Part shown: positions 32,428 through 41,553 of the stretch, in pieces
How positions within the stretch are numbered: position 1 is the stretch's first letter
Layout of the letters: every line of letters starts with the position of its first letter
Assembly: GCA_937944885.1 (NCBI GenBank)
Contig: CALFBB010000058.1
Coordinates: 1-41,694, forward strand
Direction of reading: 5' to 3'
DNA: 41,694 nucleotides
Origin: an uncultured cyanobacterium
Lineage (GTDB): Bacteria; Cyanobacteriota; Cyanobacteriia; Thermostichales; Thermostichaceae
Notes under the pieces: model-generated
The model's input: only the letters and a program-made list of their open reading frames with translations
Databases searched by the model: none
Told to the model about the DNA's origin: nothing
Made by a program: the position numbers and the translations under genes

Positions 32428-33345
32428 TCAAGCAGTAAAGACCCTGGGCAACCAATTCAAAATTAACGGATTAACTATCTCTGGCCGTTCATCATGGGGG
32501 CAGTGACCGGTCTCAGGGATGGGCAGAAATTCGTAGTCGATCCCGCCGTTGACATGGTTTTGAAAGCCCCAACCCCGTTGAATCGGTGTCCAAGGATCTG
32601 CCTCTCCCCAGAGCACCAAAAGTGGGCAGCGCACCTGAGGTAACAGAGATTCAGGAGTCGGGCCGGCAGGGGCAGTGAGAATCGAGGCAAACACTTGCTG
32701 AGCGCCGACATCGCAGGAAGGAACGTAGAGAATGTCCACCAGCTCATCGGTAATGGCAGTAGGATTGCGGTACACCTGTTTGAGGGTTGCCCGAATGCGC
32801 TGGCGCTGACGCAGGCGATCAAATAAAAATGGCCCGGTAACCGGGGAGGCTGCCAGAGCCGTAAAGGTGCCCATAATCAACCGAAATAGGGGGTTGAGCT
32901 CGTGAGAACGGTGGTTCAACCCTCCAGCACAGTTAAGCAATACGGCTCCTGCTGTCAGATCCGGATGTTGAGCCGCCATCATCAAGCTGAGGAGGGCACC
33001 AATGGAATTGCCAATAAACACAGCCGGTTGCTGAATGTGCTGCTGCCAAAAATCCACCAGCAACTCCACCCACAAATCCAAAGAGTAAGGCAAATTGGGT
33101 TTGGCAGAGCCACCAAACCCCAGCAAATCAAGGGCATAAACCCGATACCCTGCTGCCGCCAGAACGGGGATGTTGTGCCGCCAGTGGCCAATCGAAGCCC
33201 CAAACCCATGGACCAGCACCAACGGGGATCCGGAACCTTGTACGACATAACGAATGAAATGTCCGCGCCAGCTCCAGGTCTGGGGAGCAAAAGGAGCAAT
33301 GGCATTAGTCGCCAAGCCAGCAGGAGAAGCAGTGAACACAGTCAA
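32428..33345 (-). CDS. Alpha/beta hydrolase
   Basis: 305 residues. Complete fold: VLVHGFGASIGHWR (oxyanion HGFG), YALDLLGFGGS, nucleophile Ser in FIGNSIGA, LWGEADPWTP (acid Asp) and the final His in PETGHCPHDERPE. No signal peptide. Such enzymes in cyanobacteria hydrolyse esters of lipids or chlorophyll-derived compounds; the exact substrate cannot be read from sequence. ATG at 33345. No gene partner is close. Confidence 0.85.
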   Translation of the reverse strand: MTVFTASPAGLATNAIAPFAPQTWSWRGHFIRYVVQGSGSPLVLVHGFGASIGHWRHNIPVLAAAGYRVYALDLLGFGGSAKPNLPYSLDLWVELLVDFWQQHIQQPAVFIGNSIGALLSLMMAAQHPDLTAGAVLLNCAGGLNHRSHELNPLFRLIMGTFTALAASPVTGPFLFDRLRQRQRIRATLKQVYRNPTAITDELVDILYVPSCDVGAQQVFASILTAPAGPTPESLLPQVRCPLLVLWGEADPWTPIQRGWGFQNHVNGGIDYEFLPIPETGHCPHDERPEIVNPLILNWLPRVFTA

Positions 33346-33490
33346 AAGATGTAGAAATGTTGCAAGGTCAGTATCTTCATCTTACTGCTTCTCTCTCGAA
33401 GGGTCTTGTTGGTGCACCGCTGCTGTTGCAATTTCCTCCTGTGACCTGCAATCTGCATCCGCTCACCCTCTGTTGAAGGAAGACCCACTC

Positions 33491-34273
33491 CTAACTCGAA
33501 GCACTGGTGTAAAACCGCAGGGCAAAGCGCCAAAAAGCACAGGATGCCCAGAATAGCCCTACTGCCAACAAAGTGGATCCCAGTAACCATTCCCACTGCA
33601 CCCGGCCGAGCAAGGTTTCCGCAGGGATTGTTGTTAAAAAGGCTACGGGCACGATGAACGTAAAAAACACACGGTAGGCTGCCGGGTAGGCAACAATTGG
33701 GAATCGCCCTGCCTCCACCAAGCCCCGTAACACCTCCGTGACATTGTAGATTTTTACAAACCAAACGCTAGTTGCCCCCAACATAAACCAAAGGCTATAG
33801 AGAATTACCAGCCCCGACCCCAGCGGCAGCAGACCTAGCCCATAGGCCCAAATCGGTAACTCCAGCTGGATCCCTGCGTATAGAATCACCAGCAGCCCGA
33901 AGCCAATATCCGTCAGCCCCCAAGGGGAGAAGACCCTTGCCGAAAGCCAGAACTGGCTGCTCATTGGCTTGAGCAAGACAAAATCCAGAGTGCCTTCTTG
34001 AACCTGTTGCACAATACGGTTCAAGTTGACGTTGAAACTGCTGGCTGCTACCCCCTGTAGGATCGTGAATATCCCCAACACCATCAGGGCTTCCGGCCAA
34101 CTCCAGCCGCCCAACTGATGCTCCTGCTGATAAAACAGTGACAAACCCAACAGGGCTGCTGCCAATCCGCCGATACTGCTGAGGCTGGCAAAAAGAAAAT
34201 TGGCTCGGTATTCCATTTCAGCGGCCATCGAGGTGCTCCAAAATAACCCCAATACCTGCCAGTAGCGCCTCAT
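33491..34273 (-). CDS. ABC-2 type transporter permease (DUF990 family)
   Basis: 260 residues with about six membrane segments, including LAAALLGLSLFY, MVLGIFTILQGVAAS, LTDIGFGLLVILYAG and VFFTFIVPVAFLTTIPAETLLG. The sequence VQEGTLDFVLLKPMSSQF is typical of the DUF990 ABC-2 permeases, which work with a second permease and an ATPase. Neither is present here. Its ATG overlaps the methyltransferase stop by 4 bases (ATGA), so the two genes are coupled. Confidence 0.85.
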   Translation of the reverse strand: MRRYWQVLGLFWSTSMAAEMEYRANFLFASLSSIGGLAAALLGLSLFYQQEHQLGGWSWPEALMVLGIFTILQGVAASSFNVNLNRIVQQVQEGTLDFVLLKPMSSQFWLSARVFSPWGLTDIGFGLLVILYAGIQLELPIWAYGLGLLPLGSGLVILYSLWFMLGATSVWFVKIYNVTEVLRGLVEAGRFPIVAYPAAYRVFFTFIVPVAFLTTIPAETLLGRVQWEWLLGSTLLAVGLFWASCAFWRFALRFYTSASS

Positions 34274-35061
34274 GGCCCATCTTCCCGCAACGAAGCAGAC
34301 AACTTACGGTAGCAGCGGCTGGTGATTAAGTAGGGGTGAAACACCTCTAAAAACCAGCTCTGCAACACCTGAAAAAACCTCTCGATCACCTGGGGGTCAT
34401 CCAGATGAAAGGGAAACTCCCCCTGGAAACCCTTGAAAAAGTACCAATTGATCAAAAGCTTGCCCTCCGGTCTAAGCCACTCGTGAAACTGCCGCAACTG
34501 CCCCACCGGATCCGACAGATGTTCCATCACATCCAAACAAACCAGCGTGTCGAAGGAGATCCCTTGCGGGAAAGTATCTGGGCACCAGATCCGTTCGGTC
34601 AAACCCAGCTTTTCTGCTCGCAGCTTCATCAACTGCCGATGGATCGGGTTGAGATCCCAGAAGATCACCTGTTCTACGTCCGGACACAAGGCTGCCCCGA
34701 TCGCATGGGTACCGATACCACCGCCGAAATCCAACACCACTCCCTGTGCATGATCTGCCAGTAGGCGCAATGTATCGCCGATGTAGTCTCTGCTGCTCAG
34801 ATGCCAGGCTGCCAAATCCAGCAGATAGGCGGATCCCACCTGATCACGATAAAACTGCTCCGCTTGATCCCAACGAAAGTCCCGCCGACCCAACTCTGCT
34901 AGCTGTTGTTGTCCTAGCTTAAGCTTCTCCTGCAAATCTGCCGCCTCAAGGCCAAGAAAGGATCCCAGGTGGGCTTCCAAGTCAAAAGCGTTTTCCCAAA
35001 AGGGGCGCAGAGCAGGTGGGATTGGGGACACAGCTATCTGCGAGAACTCGACATATTCCAT
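34270..35061 (-). CDS. SAM-dependent methyltransferase
   Basis: 263 residues. Class I Rossmann methyltransferase: motif I VVLDFGGGIGTHAIG (about 108-122), FWDLNP as motif II, and FDTLVCLDVMEHLSDP as motif IV/V. The N-terminal 100 residues (FWENAFDLEAHLGSFLG onward) are helical and of unknown role. The substrate is unknown. Coupled by an ATGA overlap to the ABC permease, which might export a methylated lipid or glycan, but this is only suggested by the pairing. Confidence 0.85.
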   Translation of the reverse strand: MEYVEFSQIAVSPIPPALRPFWENAFDLEAHLGSFLGLEAADLQEKLKLGQQQLAELGRRDFRWDQAEQFYRDQVGSAYLLDLAAWHLSSRDYIGDTLRLLADHAQGVVLDFGGGIGTHAIGAALCPDVEQVIFWDLNPIHRQLMKLRAEKLGLTERIWCPDTFPQGISFDTLVCLDVMEHLSDPVGQLRQFHEWLRPEGKLLINWYFFKGFQGEFPFHLDDPQVIERFFQVLQSWFLEVFHPYLITSRCYRKLSASLREDGP

Positions 35062-35134
35062 TCATAGATGCATAGCATAGATAGAGATCTGAATCAGATC
35101 CGAGTCCTTGCGGGTAAACCCTTGCTGGAGCAAA

Positions 35135-35599
35135 TCAAGCAGCTGTAAACCCTTTGGCTTCTTTGGTATCCTTAGCTTCCTCCAAAGCTGTACTCCCCGT
35201 TAGAGAAGGCGGCTGCAACAGATTTGCCAAGGTTTCTGGGCTAAGGCGGTCGGTGGTTTCCACGATGGCTGTTACATTCGGGCCAAAGCCGATCTTATCA
35301 AACGGCTTGAGGCGGTGAGACAAAACCGCTTTGCCATTGACAAACAAACCGTTGGTGCTGCGGCGGGATCCAGGACTGCCATCAAATACCATGTAACTGT
35401 ACCCCGCCTGACTTTCTCCCGGAATGCGAATGATCAGAGCATGTTCCCGAGAGACACAGGAATCGTAGAGGCGAATGTGGTTGGTTGGGGAACGCCCTAC
35501 CGAGTAGTAGATATTATTTAGCACCACACCGCGCTGGCCCAGCTGATCCGTGAAGATCAACACCAAACGAACAGGGCTAGAGTGAACAGAAGCATCCAT
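35135..35599 (-). CDS. FHA-domain protein
   Basis: 154 residues. Residues about 15-115 are an FHA domain, with YYSVGRSPTNHIRLYD, CVSREHALI and TNGLFVNGKAV, containing the Gly-Arg, Ser-x-x-His and Asn-Gly residues that bind phosphothreonine. The C-terminal 35 residues are low complexity. It would read Ser/Thr kinase signals; no kinase is in the window. ATG at 35599. Confidence 0.85.
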   Translation of the reverse strand: MDASVHSSPVRLVLIFTDQLGQRGVVLNNIYYSVGRSPTNHIRLYDSCVSREHALIIRIPGESQAGYSYMVFDGSPGSRRSTNGLFVNGKAVLSHRLKPFDKIGFGPNVTAIVETTDRLSPETLANLLQPPSLTGSTALEEAKDTKEAKGFTAA

Positions 35600-35937
35600 A
35601 ATATTCGGGCAGCCAACGCGCCAGGTAGGGGCAAAGATGGTGTCCTGAAGTCAATAGTCCAGCAATTGAACCAGCAATTCCAGTAGACAATCGCAACAGA
35701 ATGCAGGAGTAACCGCCCTTCTCCCTTGAAACCTATTATATGCAGCCCTACCCCTGCTAAGTGTTTTCAGAGGTACTGTTCCGGTGGGGAGAGGCTTTTT
35801 CGGAGCTGGTTGTTGCAGAACTGGCAACCGTCCAACCTCAGCCTGCCCCTTCTTTTAGGTTGGGAATCAGGGCAGTAGCGGCAGCCAAGAGGTACAAGAC
35901 GATGATGAGTGCCTGTAAATCTGGGGGAGGGTACAAG
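35600..35937. other. Divergent intergenic region FHA gene / DUF3038 gene
   Basis: 338 bases. A -10-like TATTAT at 35734-35739 on the plus strand may serve the DUF3038 gene. The frame upstream of 35938 is open back to a GTG at 35761, but its translation is unlike the family. Nothing else recognised. Confidence 0.4.
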
Positions 35938-36678
35938 ATGCTTTTCCCAGAAAGGGGACAGGTTGCGAGTTTAGCTCAGACAGGAGATCATAGAGTTTTG
36001 TCGAAACACAATGCTCCCTTTGACAGCGTGACGGTGGAACACAAGCACACTCTTTTGGACAATGGGCCCGATGGTCTGAGCGCAGCCACCGGTACCATCA
36101 AAGCTCACTTGGATTTGTTACTGCTGGGGTTGGAATCCCTCAGTGGGGAAAGCTCCGAGGCGGTTTTGGCTGCTGCCCAAGCTCTCAACTTGCAAGACCG
36201 AATTGCAGATCGGGTGGCCCTGTGGCGGCTTCGCAATGCTAACCCCTTACGCCGCAGTAGCGGTGGGCGCAAAAAGGTAGATATCGAGGAAGCCCGTGCT
36301 TTGGTACTGGTGATCGGTCACTTGGCTGCTCAGCAACAGGCCCGTATCCGCAGTACCCTCGAACAGCTGGAGGCTGCTGTTGAACAGGAGCGCAACCCTT
36401 TCCGTCAACCCCTTGTGGGAGACTACTTGGATGAATTTCTCTCCCACTACCGCAGCCGTATGGTGGATGGAGATGTGCGAGATGAAAACAGCATCACAGA
36501 ATTGGCCCTGCGCATTCTGATCGAGCTGATGTTTTACAGCAGTCCTAGGGGTACCCAGCGGCTGTGGACGGCCTTGCTCAACCGCCCGGCCATGGATTTT
36601 CCCCCCAATAGCGAGCTGCAAGAGGAAGATGTGGCCCAAGCTGCCAATTCCGGTTCCGATACCTTCCCGGCTTCCTAA
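35938..36678 (+). CDS. DUF3038 protein
   Basis: 246 residues. Contains the DUF3038 core, KAHLDLLLLGLESLSGESSE through VALWRLRNANPLRR, a domain restricted to cyanobacteria and of unknown function. The start is set at the ATG at 35938, which has GGAGGG six bases upstream; a GTG at 35761 would add 59 residues unlike the family. The second half (QQQARIRSTLEQLEAAVEQE, FLSHYRSRM) is helical. It precedes a DUF4335 gene on the same strand; the two are commonly adjacent in cyanobacteria. Confidence 0.85.
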   Translation: MLFPERGQVASLAQTGDHRVLSKHNAPFDSVTVEHKHTLLDNGPDGLSAATGTIKAHLDLLLLGLESLSGESSEAVLAAAQALNLQDRIADRVALWRLRNANPLRRSSGGRKKVDIEEARALVLVIGHLAAQQQARIRSTLEQLEAAVEQERNPFRQPLVGDYLDEFLSHYRSRMVDGDVRDENSITELALRILIELMFYSSPRGTQRLWTALLNRPAMDFPPNSELQEEDVAQAANSGSDTFPAS

Positions 36679-36736
36679 ATGTCTTTGCATGTCTAATCAT
36701 TGACTGATTGTTTCTTGTTAGGTCTGTACCGCCGTC

Positions 36737-37636
36737 ATGCCCAGTATTAGTCATACTTATCAGCAACCCACCTCTACCCTCACGGTGCAGGGGGAAACAT
36801 CCAATCCCATTGAGGACAGTACCACTCCACCTGTACGAGCCATCCAGCGTGGGTTTGAATGCCAGTTGGAAATCCGCCAGGGGGAAACCAGCAAAATCCT
36901 GCGGGGGGATAGCGTTTGGTTGAGCGACTTGATCACTGTGGTGGAGCGCTATGTGGGATCCCAGTTGCAGGGTGAGCCGAAGGGAACTTTTAGCGGTAAA
37001 GCTGCCATTCGTCCGCTTGACTTTATTTCCCATCGTCTTACCGTTCGGCAAGGAGAAGAAGGGATTGCTCAGGTGGATCTGTCCATGACGCAGTTGTACG
37101 ACCTCCTGGAGAACCTGACCCAGGTGGCGGCGGACATACCCCATCTCAGCAGCCTGAAACGCCAAGTGGTGCGGGCTTGGTATCGTCAACCTGCTGGCAT
37201 TGCTGCCCTGCTGGTAGGTGGCATTGTGGTTGTGGCCGGTGTGGGGGTCTGGGTCACCCGAACTCCTGAAGCTGAGGAGCAACTAACCAATCGGGTGCAA
37301 GAGCAGCTCACTACCCCTGCACAACCCCTAACTGCTGCTCCACCCCAAACAACCGACCAGGCGGATTTGGATTTGCTTAGCCGTTTGCAGGAGCAATTGG
37401 CGGAGCAGTGGCAATCCCCTCCTGATTTACAGGAGAGCCTGATCTATCAAGTGACAGTGGATGCAACCGGATCCCTGCTGGCTGCCCAACCGACCAATGT
37501 GTTGGCCCAGGAGCGGATCGGGCAAACCCCCCTAGCGGATCTGCCCCAATTGCCGCCGGATCCCTTGCCAGAAGGTGCGCAGCAGTTTCGTGTCAGCCTA
37601 GAGCCGGATAACCGGTTGGAAGTGACCCAAGAGTAA
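36737..37636 (+). CDS. DUF4335 membrane protein
   Basis: 299 residues. The first 145 residues match DUF4335 (HTYQQPTSTLTV, CQLEIRQGETSKILRGD, IRPLDFISHRLTV), followed by one membrane segment (about 152-171, GIAALLVGGIVVVAGVGVWV) and a Pro/Gln-rich exported or lumenal tail with a second small domain (LIYQVTVDATGSLLAAQP). Function unknown. It follows the DUF3038 gene after 58 bases, and the two probably work together. Confidence 0.85.
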   Translation: MPSISHTYQQPTSTLTVQGETSNPIEDSTTPPVRAIQRGFECQLEIRQGETSKILRGDSVWLSDLITVVERYVGSQLQGEPKGTFSGKAAIRPLDFISHRLTVRQGEEGIAQVDLSMTQLYDLLENLTQVAADIPHLSSLKRQVVRAWYRQPAGIAALLVGGIVVVAGVGVWVTRTPEAEEQLTNRVQEQLTTPAQPLTAAPPQTTDQADLDLLSRLQEQLAEQWQSPPDLQESLIYQVTVDATGSLLAAQPTNVLAQERIGQTPLADLPQLPPDPLPEGAQQFRVSLEPDNRLEVTQE

Positions 37637-37685
37637 TACCTCCCTTTCGTGGCTTGCACCCTAGCTCCCCGGGACATACCTCTGT

Positions 37686-37749
37686 CCCTCAAGCAAAAGT
37701 CCCTAGCGGGATGGGCCTTGCCCCAAGGTGGCGCCACCGCATTTGAGGG
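37686..37749 (+). repeat. Nested inverted repeat downstream of DUF4335
   Basis: CCCTCAA (37686-37692) pairs with TTGAGGG (37743-37749); inside, CCTTG/CAAGG (37716-37728) forms a tight hairpin and GGTGGCGCCACC (37727-37738) is a perfect palindrome. It may be a terminator-like structure or part of a mobile repeat. Confidence 0.5.
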
Positions 37750-37784
37750 TAAGTCAATGCCGCAGGCCCACTTCACCGCTACAG

Positions 37785-37832
37785 AAAAGCGCTGCAAAGC
37801 CCCTCTCTACCGCTGTGCGGAAGCAAACAAGT
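37785..37832 (-). repeat. Dispersed repeat, copy B
   Basis: Its reverse complement reads TTGCTTCCGCACAGCGGTAG then AGAGGGGCTTTGCAGCGC and resembles the sequence at about 101-144 (TTGCTCCCGCGCAGCGGTAG, AGCGGGGCTTGCCGCGC), roughly 30 of 36 bases alike. Two such copies 37 kb apart point to a genome-wide repeat. Confidence 0.55.
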
Positions 37833-37870
37833 CGAGTGGGGAGTCTGTCAATCTACAGTGGAGGCAAATA

Positions 37871-37897
37871 AATTAAGAAAGACGCGGGCCTTCCCGC
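37871..37897 (-). terminator. Rho-independent terminator of ilvE
   Basis: On the minus strand GCGGG-AAGG-CCCGC (37897-37884) is followed by GTCTTTCTTAATTT. It lies 8 bases beyond the ilvE stop. Confidence 0.75.
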
Positions 37898-37904
37898 CCC
37901 GTTG

Positions 37905-38819
37905 CTAATCCAAGCGAATCACCTTCACCCAATGGGGATAGTCGGGATCCCGGTTTTCTGTAATCGCCGTCAATTTTTGCCGCAGCTGCTCGGTAATAGG
38001 GCGGCTGGCAGGCATCTGGTATTGCTCGATTTGTCGAATCGGCGTGATCTTGGCAGCTGTACCGCTTAGAAATGCCTCATCGGCAATCAACAATTCCGAC
38101 TTGTCAATGGGGCGTTCTTGGGTCGGGATGCCCAAGTCGCGGGCCAGCGTCAGGATGCTGTCGCGGGTGATCCCTTCCAGAATGTCTTGATCAAAGCTGG
38201 GCGTGATCAGAACACCCCTGCGCACGATGAAAACATTCATGCCGGAGGCTTCACTCACTTTGCCCTGGGAATTCATCAGAATGGCTTCGTCGTAGCCAGA
38301 CTGGATGGCCTCTGTTTTAGCCAGGGAGGAAGTAATGTAAGCGCCGCTGATTTTGCCCCGCAAGGGCAGGCTGCGATCCTCTTGCCGGGCCCAGGAGCTG
38401 ATGCGACAACTCACCCCTTCTGGCGAGAGATAATCCCCTAGTTCTAGGCCGTAAACAAAGAAGTCTTTCTCAATGTTGTGCAGACGAGGTGAGATACCCA
38501 AGTCTGAAGTGTAGACCAGGGGTCGGATGTAAAAGGAAACAGAAGGGCGGTTCTTTCGGATCAGCTCCACAATTACCTGCTCAATCCGCTCGGCAGGCAG
38601 ATCAAAACAGAGCAGACGGGCACTTTGGCTCAGCCGTTGGCAATGGCGATCCAGGCGGAACACCAGAACCTGGTCAGGATTCTGTGGATCTGGGATGCCG
38701 CGCAAGCCGCCAAATGCTGCCGTCCCGTAATGCAAAGCATGGGTGGCAATGGAGATCTTCGCCTCAGCAAAAGGGACAATCTGGCCCTGAAAATAGGCAT
38801 AGGGCAGAAAATCTGGCAT
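37905..38819 (-). CDS. ilvE: Branched-chain amino-acid aminotransferase
   Basis: 304 residues. PLP fold-type IV transaminase for the last step of Leu, Ile and Val synthesis. THALHYGTAAFGGLRG, FRLDRHCQRL, the catalytic Lys in LRGKISGAY, GYDEAILMNSQGKVSEASGMN and FLSGTAAKITPI are as in IlvE. The ATG at 38819 gives the usual MPDFLPYAYFQG start; a GTG at 38828 is less likely. Transcribed divergently from fabG and ended by a good terminator. Confidence 0.94.
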   Translation of the reverse strand: MPDFLPYAYFQGQIVPFAEAKISIATHALHYGTAAFGGLRGIPDPQNPDQVLVFRLDRHCQRLSQSARLLCFDLPAERIEQVIVELIRKNRPSVSFYIRPLVYTSDLGISPRLHNIEKDFFVYGLELGDYLSPEGVSCRISSWARQEDRSLPLRGKISGAYITSSLAKTEAIQSGYDEAILMNSQGKVSEASGMNVFIVRRGVLITPSFDQDILEGITRDSILTLARDLGIPTQERPIDKSELLIADEAFLSGTAAKITPIRQIEQYQMPASRPITEQLRQKLTAITENRDPDYPHWVKVIRLD

Positions 38820-38905
38820 GGTCGGCACCCATTACGGTAGGAACAACGAGTAAAAACATTATCCCTGCAAACCCTACCCTGCGCATCAGTCCCCCCAAAG
38901 CGTCC

Positions 38906-38911
38906 TATACT
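38906..38911 (+). promoter_or_regulatory. Putative fabG -10 box
   Basis: TATACT 37 bases before the fabG ATG in the divergent ilvE/fabG gap. No clear -35. Confidence 0.4.
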
Positions 38912-38930
38912 GTTGCGGCTGTTGAAATGA

Positions 38931-39710
<780 letters not shown>

Positions 39711-39794
39711 CAGCCCACAACCGGCTGAGAACAGGAGCAACCCTCAACCCGCCGGGATGCTAGCCCAATAACTGGGAACTGTTGGGAAACCTAC

Positions 39795-41330
39795 TCAACT
39801 TTTCTTGATTTTCTCAGGTAAGGAGGCGGAAACTTTGCTGTGCTCAGAGATCTGGCCTTGGGAATTGCCCTGCATCGGTTCGGATCCCCTGTCTGTGGAT
39901 ACAGCTTCTTGAGGTAGCAACGGCAGGTTGAGAATCAGCTCGTACATGCGCAGGTACTCCCGAGCCGATTGCTGCCAACTGAAGTTGGTGGCCATAGCCC
40001 GCTTCTGGAGCGCTTGCCAAGTTTCTTTGTGTTGAAAGGCCTCCCAAGCCCGCGCCAGGCAAGTATAAAAATCCAGGGCTTCGTAGCGATCAAAACAATA
40101 GCCGGTACCAATGCCCTTGCTGGGTATATGATGGCTCACGGTATCCACCAGCCCACCGGTGCGCCGTACAATCGGCACACAACCGTAGCGCATGGCAATC
40201 ATCTGACTGATGCCACAGGGCTCAAAACGGCTGGGCATGAGAAACGCGTCTGCTCCCCCGTAGATCAATTGCGCCAGCTTGGGTTGATACCCCTGCTGAT
40301 AGGACATTCTGCCGGGATGCCGCTCGGCTATTTCCCGGATCCGCCCCTCATAATAGGCTTCACCACTACCTAGGACCACACATTGAGCATCGCTGTAGAG
40401 TAAGAAGCGATCCAAAGTTTGAATGAACAGATCAATCCCTTTTTGTTCCACCAAACGGGCCACCATACCCAGCAGGAATACATCCGGGTTGGTCGGTAAA
40501 CCCGTACGGGCTTGTAGGGCTGCTTTATTCACAGCTCGTCCCCTTAGATCCCTGCTGCTAAAAGGAGCTTCCAAAGCTTGATCGGTGCTCGGATCCAACT
40601 TTTCCAAGTCGATGCCGTTCAGAATACCCCGCAGACGATCCCCTTTCCAGGCCAGCAATTCGTGTAAGCCCTCCCCATGTAATGGGGTGCGAATCTCCAT
40701 CGCATAGGTGGGAGACACTGTGTTCACCTGGTCAGCGTAGAGGATCCCGGCAGCCATGACGTTGTGGGCCGAGAAATACCAGGGCACCCAGGTCATGCGC
40801 TCCAGTTGCCAGCGCCAAGGCCCTTGATAGGCTAGGTTGTGAATGGTGAAGACCGTGCCAATATCAGAGGTCTGGTGCATCCAGGCCGGGATCATGCCTG
40901 TGTGCCAATCGTGGCAGTGGATAATATTGGGTTTCCAGGGGTAGTAGGTCCAAGCAAATTCGGCCACCGCATTGGCAAAAAAGGTGAAGCGCCAAAACTC
41001 ATCCTCACCGTAGTAAATGCGATGGGGAGCAAAGCAATAATGGCTGACTAAATATAAAGGCACATCTGTTCCTGGCAGAACGCTTTCATAGATTTCTGCC
41101 ACTTGGCCCATCACCACTTTGGCCCAAATCGGCTCCTTAGAACGCCGGTACTGCCCCGGCTCTTCGCCAAACTGCTCCCAGAGAAAGCCATAGAAAGGCA
41201 TGATGATGCGCACATCCTGGCCCAAACCCCGCAACACAGAGGGCAGGGCTCCCACTACATCCGCCATCCCCCCCACCTTGGCTAGTGGTGCTGCCTCTGC
41301 TGACGCAAACAAAATCTTGGCTTGAACCAC
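39795..41330 (-). CDS. glgA: Glycogen synthase (ADP-glucose)
   Basis: 511 residues. GT5 family enzyme that elongates alpha-1,4-glucan from ADP-glucose. KVGGMADVVGALP (Lys18, substrate-binding KxGG) at the start, CHDWHTGMIPAW, FTIHNLAYQG, and the C-terminal PSRFEPCGISQMIAMRYG and RRTGGLVDTV. GTG start with GGAGGT five bases upstream. The last 35 residues are a disordered tail beyond the usual length. Cyanobacteria often have two GlgA types; I cannot tell which this is. Confidence 0.94.
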   Translation of the reverse strand: MVQAKILFASAEAAPLAKVGGMADVVGALPSVLRGLGQDVRIIMPFYGFLWEQFGEEPGQYRRSKEPIWAKVVMGQVAEIYESVLPGTDVPLYLVSHYCFAPHRIYYGEDEFWRFTFFANAVAEFAWTYYPWKPNIIHCHDWHTGMIPAWMHQTSDIGTVFTIHNLAYQGPWRWQLERMTWVPWYFSAHNVMAAGILYADQVNTVSPTYAMEIRTPLHGEGLHELLAWKGDRLRGILNGIDLEKLDPSTDQALEAPFSSRDLRGRAVNKAALQARTGLPTNPDVFLLGMVARLVEQKGIDLFIQTLDRFLLYSDAQCVVLGSGEAYYEGRIREIAERHPGRMSYQQGYQPKLAQLIYGGADAFLMPSRFEPCGISQMIAMRYGCVPIVRRTGGLVDTVSHHIPSKGIGTGYCFDRYEALDFYTCLARAWEAFQHKETWQALQKRAMATNFSWQQSAREYLRMYELILNLPLLPQEAVSTDRGSEPMQGNSQGQISEHSKVSASLPEKIKKS

Positions 41331-41553
41331 AATGACCTCCGTGTTGTTGCGGATCCTAGCTCAGTTGCCTGCAGCCAAAACCTTTCCTATCCTAAAACAG
41401 AAGGGATCCCTACACCGGTTGGGCTACTACAAGGCACAATTCTGAGATTGTGTTGTAATTTCTTGATATTTCGTAAGATAGAAAAAGGGCATTGCCTGCA
41501 TGGGTATTGTCTGATTGCACTTTATCCGTTGTTATTTCGGAGAGATTCATTCT
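41331..41553 (+). promoter_or_regulatory. psbD upstream region and leader
   Basis: The A/T-rich stretch around 41445-41480 is the likely promoter area: TTGTAA (41454-41459) and TAAGAT (41475-41480) are spaced 15 bases, a poor fit. GGAGAG lies ten bases before the ATG. Tight light control of psbD is known in cyanobacteria, but no specific site can be named here. Confidence 0.35.

Noticed and set aside
37649-37876. 75-residue plus-strand frame after DUF4335
   Set aside because: Runs through nested palindromes and a dispersed repeat and into the ilvE terminator; no ribosome site.
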